Of a stretch of DNA of 5,866 nt, positions 1-5,774 are shown piece after piece. Position 1 is the stretch's first letter. Each line of letters begins with the position of its first letter. A program made the position numbers and the translations under genes. The notes below the pieces were generated by a model that had not been told where the DNA came from, did no database searches, and saw nothing but the letters and a program-made list of their open reading frames with translations. The DNA is from JAJDYQ01 sp942491945 (GTDB lineage: Bacteria > Pseudomonadota > Gammaproteobacteria > JAJDYQ01): positions 1 to 5,866 of the forward strand of contig CALODD010000100.1 in the NCBI GenBank assembly GCA_942491945.1, in the 5' to 3' direction.

Positions 1-79
1 TACCAACCGCAAAGATAAATCCAATCGCAAGGGTTTCCAAGGTGGCATATAAAAAACTATCCTGAAGCTGGTCTACCAT
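1..79 (-). CDS. N-terminus of a membrane protein, cut by the window edge
   Basis: The start is ATG at 79-77, preceded by a strong ribosome binding site (AAAGGAGG, core at 90-85) with a 5-base spacer. Another ATG at 84-82 hits a stop after three codons, so it is not the start. The visible 26 residues begin MVDQLQDSFLYATLETL and continue into an uncharged stretch (AIGFIFAVG), as expected for the first transmembrane segment of an inner-membrane protein. The gene lies 32 bases after the aldehyde dehydrogenase stop on the same strand, so it is probably the third gene of the acetolactate synthase-aldehyde dehydrogenase operon. The family cannot be named from this fragment. The start and the hydrophobic character are seen directly; co-transcription is inferred. 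Confidence 0.72.
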   Translation of the reverse strand, partial: MVDQLQDSFLYATLETLAIGFIFAVG

Positions 80-111
80 TTCATCCTCCTTTTATTACTA
101 AGGGACTCTCG

Positions 112-1548
112 TTATAGGGATGTAGAACGAATAACAGCCATTTTATCGATCGTCATATCTTCATAGGTATAGCGTATTCCACCGACGCCGTGTCCGGATT
201 GCTTTAAACCTGCAAACGGCATCCAGTCCACTCTAAACGCCGTATGGTCATTAATCATCACTGCTGCCGCGTCGATTTCCTTGTATACCTTTAGTGCCAT
301 ATTAAGGTTACTAGTAAAGACCGCTGCCTGAAATGAATACGGCAGGCTGTTGGCTTGTTCAATCGCATCATCGATATCGTCGTAGGCATATACACAGATG
401 ACGGGGCCAAAGATTTCATTCTGACTAACAATCGATGATTCAGGCGGGTTCAATAACACGGTTGCTGGATAACAGGTTTCAGATAATGGCTTTCCACCAC
501 TGAGTAATTCAGCACCATCGGCAATCGCCAGCTCAACCCATTCATGCACTCGTTCCACTTCACGCGGGCGAATGAGTGGCCCAATATCCGTTTCTTCCAG
601 TACTGGGTCATCGACCAGCATATCGTTACCGAGTTCTGCCAACCGTTCTGCTACTTCTTCTGCTAGTACTGATGGAGCGAACACTCGTTGCACAGAAACA
701 CAAACCTGGCCCGCATGATAAAAACCGGCTTTTGCTAATAACGGTAAACAATCATCGAGATCGGCATCGTCAGCCATAATCACCGGTGCCGCTCCACCGT
801 GCTCCAGAGCACAACGTACGCCTGGAGCGAGTTTAGATCGGAGCATCCAGCCAACCTTTGCACTGCCAATAAAACTAAAGAAACCAACACGTTCATCGGT
901 CACCAGCTTTTCAGCCACAGATAAGTCATCGACAACACAGGATTGGCACCATTCTTCAGGTAACCCAGCTTCTCGTAAGATAGAGACAAAACGCATACAG
1001 GACAGTGGTGTATCTTCAGCTGGTTTTATGATCACTGGACAGCCTGCGGCAATTGCAGGTCCAACCTGATGAACAATCAAGTTCAGTGGATGATTAAATG
1101 CGCTGATTGCAACGACAACACCAATGGGTTCATGGTGAGTGAAAGCAATGCGCCCGGCAGACGCCGCATTTACTCCCATCGGTATTTCTTTACCTGATTC
1201 ATGGCGCAATAACTCAGCACAGTTCTTCACACCATCGATTGCACGCGCTACTTCAACACGAGAATCAACCAGTGGTTTACCGCCTTCACGTGCTGCTTCG
1301 ACTGATAGATACTCAAATCGTGACTGCATAATGTCAGCCGCTTTATTTAGTACTTCAATACGCTTCTCGCCACTTAACCATTGACGGCGATCTCTATATA
1401 AACCGTAGGCCGTATCCAATGCTTTATCTACGGCATCTGCATCTGCAATGCCTACACTACCAATCTTGCTGCCATCGAAAGGTGATGTTACCGGTAACTG
1501 CCCGATCGCCTCAGCACCTGTAATCAACAGCTCATAATTTTCAGCCAC
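112..1548 (-). CDS. NAD(P)-dependent aldehyde dehydrogenase family protein
   Basis: This 478-residue protein has the normal length for the soluble ALDH superfamily, which oxidises aldehydes to carboxylic acids with NAD(P)+. Visible signatures, in order: the oxyanion-hole Asn152 in FNHPLN; the cofactor-binding Lys175 in IIKPAE; the Rossmann loop FIGSAKVG (about 226-233); the general base Glu249 in LEHGG; the catalytic Cys283 in GQVC; Glu378 in NEIFGPV; and the C-terminal MPFAGLKQSG (443-452). All catalytic residues are present. Two motifs depart from the commonest forms: LEHGGAAP where LELGGK.P is usual, and MPFAG where MPFGG is usual, which points to a less common subfamily. The start is GTG at 1548, with AGGGAG at 1559-1554 five bases upstream. 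It follows the acetolactate synthase-like gene by 27 bases and is very likely co-transcribed with it. The substrate cannot be read; lactaldehyde, succinate semialdehyde and glyceraldehyde-phosphate dehydrogenases are all possible relatives. Confidence 0.93.
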   Translation of the reverse strand: MAENYELLITGAEAIGQLPVTSPFDGSKIGSVGIADADAVDKALDTAYGLYRDRRQWLSGEKRIEVLNKAADIMQSRFEYLSVEAAREGGKPLVDSRVEVARAIDGVKNCAELLRHESGKEIPMGVNAASAGRIAFTHHEPIGVVVAISAFNHPLNLIVHQVGPAIAAGCPVIIKPAEDTPLSCMRFVSILREAGLPEEWCQSCVVDDLSVAEKLVTDERVGFFSFIGSAKVGWMLRSKLAPGVRCALEHGGAAPVIMADDADLDDCLPLLAKAGFYHAGQVCVSVQRVFAPSVLAEEVAERLAELGNDMLVDDPVLEETDIGPLIRPREVERVHEWVELAIADGAELLSGGKPLSETCYPATVLLNPPESSIVSQNEIFGPVICVYAYDDIDDAIEQANSLPYSFQAAVFTSNLNMALKVYKEIDAAAVMINDHTAFRVDWMPFAGLKQSGHGVGGIRYTYEDMTIDKMAVIRSTSL

Positions 1549-1575
1549 ATTCTCTCCCTGAATTCATATCTTTAA

Positions 1576-3210
1576 TTATATTGGACAAACCAGCTCACCA
1601 AGCTTTTCAGTCAGCTTCATGTTCTCCTCATAGTCCACTGCGCAATCAATGATTACAACTGTATTATCATCACGTGCCTTTTGCAGTGTAGGTAATAAGT
1701 CCTGAGCACTCTCTACTCGATAGCCTTTTGCACCGAAACTCTCAGCATATTTCACGAAATCTGGATTGTTAAAATCAATATGGCTTGGCCGACCAAATGC
1801 TTTCATCTGGTGCCAACGAATTAAGCCATACTTCGAATCGGTCCAGATCAGAATAATAAATGGTGTGCCCACACGTAATGCCGTTTCAATCTCCTGTGAA
1901 TTCATCATAAAGCCCGCATCACCCGTTACGGCGACGACAGTACGGTCTGGATAATGTAACTTCACTGCTATAGCACCAGGTACTGCGATACCCATGGACG
2001 CGAAGCCATTGGAAATGATACAGGTATTTGGATGCTCTTCCTGATACATACGTGCCATCCACATCTTATGCGCGCCAACATCGCTGATGACTATATCTTC
2101 TGGATTTAGAAACCTGCGCAGATCCCACATGATTTTTTGCGGCTTAACCGGGAACCCCGTGTCGTTAGCATGCTCAGATACCTCATTCACTATCGTTTCA
2201 CGCAATGTCCCCGCATTAAATTCATCTTTCGGTGTCGCAAGCTCAGAAATACGATTTAAGGCTTGAGCAATATCGCCGATAACACCGCATTCAACAATGT
2301 AATATTCATCAACCTCGGCAGCTGAAAAATCGATATGAACTATTTTTGTGTCTTTATTTTTATTCCATAGGTGCGGATGATATTCGACGATGTCGTAACC
2401 CACACAGATAACGACATCGGCGCGATTAAATCCACAGGACACGTAGTCCGTTGCAGCAAGACCGACAGCGCCTAAACATTGGTCATGCGAAAAAGGGATA
2501 GAGCCTTTCGCCATAAAGGTCGTTGCGACTGGAAGATTCAGTTTTTCAGCAAACGCCACAAGCTCATCATCGGCTTTACCTCGTACAACGCCATTACCGG
2601 CCATAACCACGGGGAACTTCGCATCAGAAATAATATCCGCTGCCTGTTGTAGTTTATCTTCAGGTGGTAACGGTGCCATGGCGCTTTGAACTTTAAGAGG
2701 CAGCTTATCCTCTACTTCCATACCCGCGATATTCTCTGGCAGATCGATAAAACTACCACCGGGTTTTTCAGCCTGAGCGACCTTAAAGGCTTTACGAATA
2801 ACTTCGGGAATCACTTCAGGCTCTCTCACCTGAGTCGAATACTTCGATATAGGCTCGAATAGCTTCACCAGATCCAGGATCTGATGGCTTTCCTTATGAA
2901 GTCGTGTCGTCGCGCCCTGCCCGGCAATACCAACAATAGGCGCTCGATCCATATTGGCATCAGCAAATCCTGTCACCAGATTAGTCGCGCCAGGTCCAAG
3001 CGTTGCCAGGCAAACGCCTGCCTTTCCTGTAAGCCGGCCCTGAACGTCTGCCATAAAAGCAGCGCCCTGTTCATGACGTGTGGTTATAAACTCGATAGGA
3101 CTATCAAGCAGGACATCCATAACGGCGATATTCTCTTCGCCAGGAATGCCAAAGATATATTCGACATCTTCATTTTCAAGACAACGAACAAAAAGTTCTG
3201 ATCCCTTCAC
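1576..3210 (-). CDS. Acetolactate synthase-like ThDP-dependent enzyme (catabolic AlsS/BudB type)
   Basis: This 544-residue protein has the full three-domain layout of the acetohydroxyacid synthase/pyruvate oxidase family. The N-terminal pyrimidine-binding domain carries the cofactor-activating Glu47 in RHEQGAAFMA, followed by LGPGATNLVTG (71-81). The central domain ends in GYDIVEYHPHLWN (271-283). This matches the GYxxxEYxPxxWN segment of the catabolic, FAD-independent AlsS/BudB enzymes and replaces the RFDDR motif of anabolic FAD enzymes. The C-terminal ThDP/Mg domain has GDAGF (430-434) and Asp458 in IWTDSKYG as the second metal ligand; the residue before it is Thr457, where Asn is usual. 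The start is GTG at 3210, with AAGGAG at 3222-3217 six bases upstream. Catabolic enzymes condense two pyruvates to 2-acetolactate. No regulatory small subunit gene is adjacent, which fits a catabolic role. The pairing with an aldehyde dehydrogenase leaves room for a different 2-oxoacid or aldehyde substrate. Family assignment is firm; exact reaction is inferred. Confidence 0.9.
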   Translation of the reverse strand: MKGSELFVRCLENEDVEYIFGIPGEENIAVMDVLLDSPIEFITTRHEQGAAFMADVQGRLTGKAGVCLATLGPGATNLVTGFADANMDRAPIVGIAGQGATTRLHKESHQILDLVKLFEPISKYSTQVREPEVIPEVIRKAFKVAQAEKPGGSFIDLPENIAGMEVEDKLPLKVQSAMAPLPPEDKLQQAADIISDAKFPVVMAGNGVVRGKADDELVAFAEKLNLPVATTFMAKGSIPFSHDQCLGAVGLAATDYVSCGFNRADVVICVGYDIVEYHPHLWNKNKDTKIVHIDFSAAEVDEYYIVECGVIGDIAQALNRISELATPKDEFNAGTLRETIVNEVSEHANDTGFPVKPQKIMWDLRRFLNPEDIVISDVGAHKMWMARMYQEEHPNTCIISNGFASMGIAVPGAIAVKLHYPDRTVVAVTGDAGFMMNSQEIETALRVGTPFIILIWTDSKYGLIRWHQMKAFGRPSHIDFNNPDFVKYAESFGAKGYRVESAQDLLPTLQKARDDNTVVIIDCAVDYEENMKLTEKLGELVCPI

Positions 3211-3353
3211 CCTCGACTCCTTATTGCACTTCTTATTATTAAGTTTATTGTTGCTACTTTACGACCAGCCAGCAACAGGAGAGTTCGATTGATTATTTAT
3301 TTTATAGGGTAGAGTATAGAGGGGAATGGGTCTGTTATCAGGAATTATCGATA
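3211..3353 (-). other. Intergenic gap between hvfC and the acetolactate synthase-like gene
   Basis: The 143 bases between the hvfC stop and the GTG start at 3210 are AT-rich and contain no ORF that looks real. Near the downstream end is the ribosome binding site AAGGAG (3222-3217). A weak inverted repeat (about 7-bp arms, 3249-3255 with 3271-3277, 15-base loop) has no T-run after it on the minus strand, so it is not a convincing terminator. A TATAAA-like box lies near 3300-3305, but no good -35 box sits at the right distance. The gap is long enough for a separate promoter, so the two gene groups are probably independent units, but this is inference. Confidence 0.4.
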
Positions 3354-4115
3354 TCAAGCGGTACCTAATACGATATCCCGTTTACGCAACTGCCTTAGCG
3401 TATCCAGTCCGCCCTGCACAATGACTTCAGGCTGTTCATGACCAATTTCATGAGCGATTTGCTCTAATGCCTGCTGCCCTGTTAAGTGGCTATCTTCATC
3501 ATCCAGTAGTTGAATCAAGCGAGCTGTGACTGGATTGACCTGCATAAAACCAACTTCATCATTGCTATCTCTATAAATAACAATCCATGTGGCTTGATCT
3601 GGCTTTTTATCGGGCCAATTTTCATCACTAATCTGATGCACTGGCCATTCATATGCGAGTAACCACGCCAAAGGAGAGACTACGACTTGCCCAGTTGCGA
3701 GATCACCATCGGCATTGAACGCCACATCAGAAATCTCATCTCTGGATAGCAATAATGCAGTTTCCATCCACTCATAGTGAGCTAACTCAAGGATAAACGC
3801 TGGATCACATTCTCGTGGTTGAAATTCATTTTGCAGGTAATCTACGAATTCTTCAGCCATTTCCGGGAAATGTGGTGTATGTGCATGATGACGAGAAAAG
3901 TAATCACGTATGAGCTCATGCCAGTCCTGACCGTTATACAAGGTTCGTAGTACAGGAAAGCCGGAAGAGATGAAACCTTCTACATTGTTATAAAACAGAT
4001 CACGGTAGATCGCCATGCGACGATCTTCAATACCTTCTGGGCCTGTAACATTATCAGGATCCCGGATATGCGCAGCGAAATCGTACTGAGCTTGTTTGAA
4101 CGCGGGTTCACTCAT
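3354..4115 (-). CDS. hvfC: HvfC/BufC family RiPP maturation partner (DUF2063 domain)
   Basis: This 253-residue protein has the normal length for the family. The N-terminal DUF2063 domain (about 1-120) shows the typical RRMAIYRDLFYNNVEGFISSGFPVLR region (32-57), a conserved Tyr/Arg/Asn-rich helix, and ends in LAHYEWMETAL (111-121), matching the family LAxYEWxE.AL motif. The C-terminal half (about 145-253) is the less conserved second domain. There is no signal peptide or membrane segment, so it is cytoplasmic. In characterised systems this protein forms a heterodimer with the DUF692 MNIO enzyme and is needed for precursor peptide recognition and modification. Its ATG (4115) is only two bases after the hvfB stop (TGA at 4120-4118) with no clear ribosome binding site, so translation is probably coupled to hvfB. 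Older annotation of this family as putative DNA-binding protein should not be taken literally. No hvfD (DoxX-type membrane protein) follows it. Confidence 0.93.
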   Translation of the reverse strand: MSEPAFKQAQYDFAAHIRDPDNVTGPEGIEDRRMAIYRDLFYNNVEGFISSGFPVLRTLYNGQDWHELIRDYFSRHHAHTPHFPEMAEEFVDYLQNEFQPRECDPAFILELAHYEWMETALLLSRDEISDVAFNADGDLATGQVVVSPLAWLLAYEWPVHQISDENWPDKKPDQATWIVIYRDSNDEVGFMQVNPVTARLIQLLDDEDSHLTGQQALEQIAHEIGHEQPEVIVQGGLDTLRQLRKRDIVLGTA

Positions 4116-4117
4116 AT

Positions 4118-4903
4118 TCAGGATACGTTAGCCACTGTTCGTTGAATTGCCCCACCCTGATATTCGACAATACGATCAACTTCTATCAGTAATTCTGCCA
4201 GAGGTGGGATATTAAAATCACGTTCTAATAAAGTCGGAAATACACCAAAAGTCTCATACGCCGTTGCCAGTAAGTCCCAGACTGGCTCACATATATCATC
4301 GCCATGTGTATCGACTCTAAGATCTTCAGCTTCAACAAAATGGCCCGCGATGTGTGCATAGGAGATTCGTTGCCCAGGCAATGCCTTCATGAACTCTATC
4401 GGATCGTAACGATGGTTGATCGCATTCACGTAGATATTATTGATATCGATATGTAAATCGCAGTCGGCCTCTGAGATCACTGCATTAACGAAATCGATCT
4501 CGGACATTTCCTGATTCGGTGCAGCATAGTAAGAGACATTTTCCATTGATATCTTACGTTCAAGGATGTCTTGCACCTGCCTGATTCGGTCAGCAACGTA
4601 ATGAACAGCATCTTCTGTAAACGGGATCGGCATTAAGTCATACAGATGCCCACCGTCCGAGCAATAACTCAAATGCTCACTGTAGATTAAGATATTATGC
4701 TCATCTAGAAACCCCTTAACCTCTTTCACAAATTCAATATCGAGAGGGGCTGGAGAGCCAATTGAAAGCGATAGCCCATGACACACAAAGTCATGCGCCT
4801 CCGTAAATGCGCGAAACTGTTTACCAATCTTACCGCCGACTCGCATCCAGTTTTCCGGAGCAATCTCCATAAAAGAAACTTGCTCAGGGAAACTCTCAGT
4901 CAA
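4118..4903 (-). CDS. hvfB: HvfB/BufB family multinuclear non-heme iron oxidative RiPP maturase (MNIO, DUF692)
   Basis: This is a TIM-barrel MNIO enzyme. In related systems it uses an iron cluster and O2 to convert cysteines of EGKCG-type motifs into oxazolone/thioamide or thiooxazole groups. Conserved family segments, numbered from the TTG at 4903, are: FMEIAPENWM (11-20); CHGLSLSIGSP with His42; YSEHLSY with Glu76-His77; HLYDLMPIP (86-94); SMENVSYY with Glu121-Asn122; HIDINNIYVN (151-160); YAHIAGH with His184 and His188; DTHGD with Asp198-His200; and LLERD with Glu227. The whole metal-binding set looks present, so the enzyme should be active. The start is the problem. TTG at 4903 is the first permissible start codon in this frame, with GAGGAA almost touching it, but clear homology (KGAGLGFRRALIEEL) continues upstream to about 4948. 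Without that segment the protein lacks its conserved first strand and is about 15-20 residues short of the usual length. Function is firm; start is not. Confidence 0.92.
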   Translation of the reverse strand: MTESFPEQVSFMEIAPENWMRVGGKIGKQFRAFTEAHDFVCHGLSLSIGSPAPLDIEFVKEVKGFLDEHNILIYSEHLSYCSDGGHLYDLMPIPFTEDAVHYVADRIRQVQDILERKISMENVSYYAAPNQEMSEIDFVNAVISEADCDLHIDINNIYVNAINHRYDPIEFMKALPGQRISYAHIAGHFVEAEDLRVDTHGDDICEPVWDLLATAYETFGVFPTLLERDFNIPPLAELLIEVDRIVEYQGGAIQRTVANVS

Positions 4904-4984
4904 TTCCTCTATCAGTGCACGTCGGAAGCCTAAGCCTGCTCCCTTTACTTGGTTGGTGGTTTTGGGTGGCTGGCCGGGTCTCTT
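4904..4984 (-). other. In-frame upstream extension of hvfB without a start codon
   Basis: The hvfB frame stays open from 4903 back to a TAG at 4987-4985. It encodes QVKGAGLGFRRALIEEL just before residue T2 of the TTG form. GAGLGxRR at the very N-terminus is a family hallmark, so this DNA is coding. No ATG, GTG or TTG occurs in this frame across the stretch; the first non-canonical options are GTA at 4948 and CTG at 4915. A purine-rich AAAGGGAG (4946-4939) resembles a ribosome binding site, but no start follows at a useful distance. The part from about 4984 to 4950 is C-rich (CCCGGCCAGCCACCC) and unlike its surroundings. The TAG that closes this frame is also the stop of the frame-restored hvfA repeat tract. 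Confidence 0.6.
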
Positions 4985-5173
4985 CTAAAGCCTAGCGATA
5001 CTTATGCCTTCACCGCATTTACCTTCACCGGCTTTAGCTTTTGAGCCACCGCACTTGCCTTCACCGCATTTACCTTCACCGGCTTTAGCTTTTGACCACC
5101 GCACTTGCCTTCACCGCATTTACCTTCACCGGCAGCTTTTGAGCCACCGCACTTTCCTTCGCCGCATTTACCT
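4985..5173 (-). pseudogene. hvfA: Out-of-frame continuation of the hvfA precursor repeats
   Basis: After the hvfA stop at 5176-5174 the DNA keeps encoding the same EGKCGEGKCGGSKAKAG units, but not in the starting frame. Units 4 and 5 (5175-5095) read in a frame shifted by one base. At 5095 the tract returns to the starting frame by a second shift and runs through unit 6 (5077-5027) and half of unit 7 (5026-5006), ending EGISIARL and TAG at 4987-4985. Joined with the first part this would give a precursor with 13 intact EGKCG motifs and about 163 residues; the distance from ATG to TAG is 489 bases, a multiple of three. It may be decayed coding sequence, or coding sequence split by sequencing or assembly errors. 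Confidence 0.7.
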
Positions 5174-5329
5174 TCACCGGCTTTCTTGCCTTTGACCGCC
5201 ACACTTGCCTTCACCGCATTTACCTTCACCGGCTTTAGCTTTTGAGCCACCGCACTTGCCTTCACCGCATTTGCCTTCGCCGGCTTTAGCTTTTGAACCG
5301 CCACACTTGCCTTCACCGCATTTGCCTTC
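5006..5329 (-). repeat. Tandem 51-bp repeat coding for EGKCGEGKCGGSKAKAG units
   Basis: Six full units and one partial unit lie head to tail: 5329-5279 (51 bp), 5278-5228 (51), 5227-5176 (52), 5175-5128 (48), 5127-5078 (50), 5077-5027 (51) and 5026-5006 (21, partial). Each full unit encodes two EGKCG motifs and a GSKAKAG linker. Differences between units are mostly silent third-base changes, so the units are diverged copies under protein-level constraint and not a fresh identical duplication. Unit 4 lacks one linker codon, unit 3 has a variant linker (KGKKAG), and the 52- and 50-bp units are where the reading frame breaks. Confidence 0.95.
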
Positions 5330-5473
5330 CATCGCGACCTGATAACCAGAACCCAGATCAGTCATACCAAAGGGGCTCGCATCTGCCTGAGCAACAGGCA
5401 TGGCAGCTAACGAGGCAACAACGGCGGTACCGATGGCTGCAGCAATAGGTTTCATTGAATTTTTCTTGGACAT
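5174..5473 (-). CDS. hvfA: HvfA family Cys-rich RiPP metallophore precursor, frame broken after six EGKCG motifs
   Basis: As written, the frame encodes 99 residues. Residues 1-30 form a Sec signal peptide: a Lys-rich start (MSKKNSMK), a hydrophobic core (AAAIGTAVVASLAAM) and an AQA cleavage site before Asp31. Next comes a short conserved leader-like stretch, ASPFGMTDLGSGYQVAM (32-48), typical of HvfA/BufA precursors. From residue 49 there are three units, each with two EGKCG motifs, giving six cysteines. In this family the EGKCG cysteines are modified by HvfB/HvfC to bind metal such as copper, and the product is exported to the periplasm. The frame leaves the repeat pattern after the sixth motif (QRQESR, then TGA at 5176-5174), although repeats continue in the DNA to 5006. 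The ATG at 5473 has AGGAG at 5485-5481 seven bases upstream, a strong site. A six-motif product could still be functional, so the gene is not necessarily dead. Confidence 0.9.
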   Translation of the reverse strand: MSKKNSMKPIAAAIGTAVVASLAAMPVAQADASPFGMTDLGSGYQVAMEGKCGEGKCGGSKAKAGEGKCGEGKCGGSKAKAGEGKCGEGKCGGQRQESR

Positions 5474-5494
5474 CTTTTATCTCCTGTTGGATTT

Positions 5495-5521
5495 TATTTA
5501 ACTGATTACCTTTGTAATCAA
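5495..5521 (-). promoter_or_regulatory. Weak sigma-70-like promoter for the hvf operon
   Basis: On the minus strand a -35-like TTGATT (5521-5516) and a -10-like TAAATA (5500-5495) are separated by 15 bases, shorter than the ideal 17. This would start transcription roughly 15 bases upstream of the hvfA ribosome binding site. The -35 box overlaps the inverted repeat at 5503-5520. Related loci in other bacteria can be driven by ECF sigma factors; no such consensus is recognised here. The match is poor, so this is a candidate only. Confidence 0.3.
5503..5520. promoter_or_regulatory. Inverted repeat TGATTAC-N4-GTAATCA upstream of hvfA
   Basis: This dyad has perfect 7-bp arms around a 4-base centre (TGATTACCTTTGTAATCA). 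It lies 29 bases upstream of the hvfA ATG, inside the candidate promoter spacer and over its -35 box. It is not followed by a T-run, so it fits a protein-binding operator better than a terminator. The regulator is unknown. Confidence 0.45.
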
Positions 5522-5522
5522 A

Positions 5523-5538
5523 TTCTAACTAGTTAGAA
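5523..5538. promoter_or_regulatory. Perfect 16-bp palindrome TTCTAACTAGTTAGAA upstream of hvfA
   Basis: All 16 bases are self-complementary with no spacer, centred on CTAG, a tetranucleotide that is generally rare in proteobacterial genomes. Its centre is 19 bp from the centre of the neighbouring dyad, close to two helical turns, so two dimers could bind side by side. It sits just upstream of the candidate -35 box. Operator function is inferred from position and symmetry. Confidence 0.45.
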
Positions 5539-5774
5539 CTCCAGTGCATCTAATCTGCTCCCAAATCATTGATTTAGCCAATGCATGGTGTTGCGGTAAG
5601 TTCGACGAAGCATTCTTTAAAAAGTTCAGACGATTTTTTAAATACCGCTATAAGTGTGAGATTGATCACAATATTTCCACTGATCACGCTAAGTAAAAAG
5701 ATCCTAACCAATATGCGCCATTCTCTGAATTGAGCTGTAGTCTGTTTTACCTGTTCCAAGCAAGGGTATTTCTG
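5539..5774. other. Stretch without a supported gene, right of the hvfA control region
   Basis: These 236 bases, with the control region to 5474, give about 300 bases without a convincing gene. The only sizeable minus-strand frame (5759-5574, 61 residues, TTG start) has a hydrophobic run (residues 16-40, ILVRIFLLSVISGNIVINLT...) but no ribosome binding site and no recognised family. No terminator hairpin, tRNA or known small RNA was recognised. Confidence 0.4.
5563..5575. promoter_or_regulatory. Short inverted repeat AAATCA-T-TGATTT
   Basis: Perfect 6-bp arms flank a single central base, about 90 bases upstream of the hvfA start. It shares the core TGATT/AATCA with the dyad at 5503-5520, so it could be a second, weaker site for the same protein. 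In AT-rich DNA such short dyads also arise by chance. Confidence 0.2.

Noticed and set aside
3249..3277. Rho-independent terminator after hvfC
   Set aside because: The stem is short, the loop is 15 bases and no T-run follows on the minus strand.
2884..3292. Two overlapping plus-strand frames opposite the acetolactate synthase start
   Set aside because: They lie antisense to a well-supported conserved gene, overlap each other and show no family features.
5004..5195. Plus-strand frame rich in Pro-Ser-His-Leu repeats
   Set aside because: It is the antisense shadow of the hvfA tandem repeat; the regular pattern comes entirely from the coding repeats on the minus strand.
5002..5316. Single 104-residue minus-strand frame through most of the repeat tract
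   Set aside because: Only its middle part (about 5194-5095) reads EGKCG units. Its ends (KASVAV, KLKPVKVNAVKA) are the repeats read out of frame, so it is not a separate protein.
5006..5329. CRISPR array
   Set aside because: The repeats are contiguous with no unique spacers and code for protein; they are tandem coding repeats.
5574..5759. 61-residue minus-strand frame with a hydrophobic segment, TTG start
   Set aside because: No ribosome binding site, only a TTG start, no recognised family. Kept as an observation, not called as a gene.
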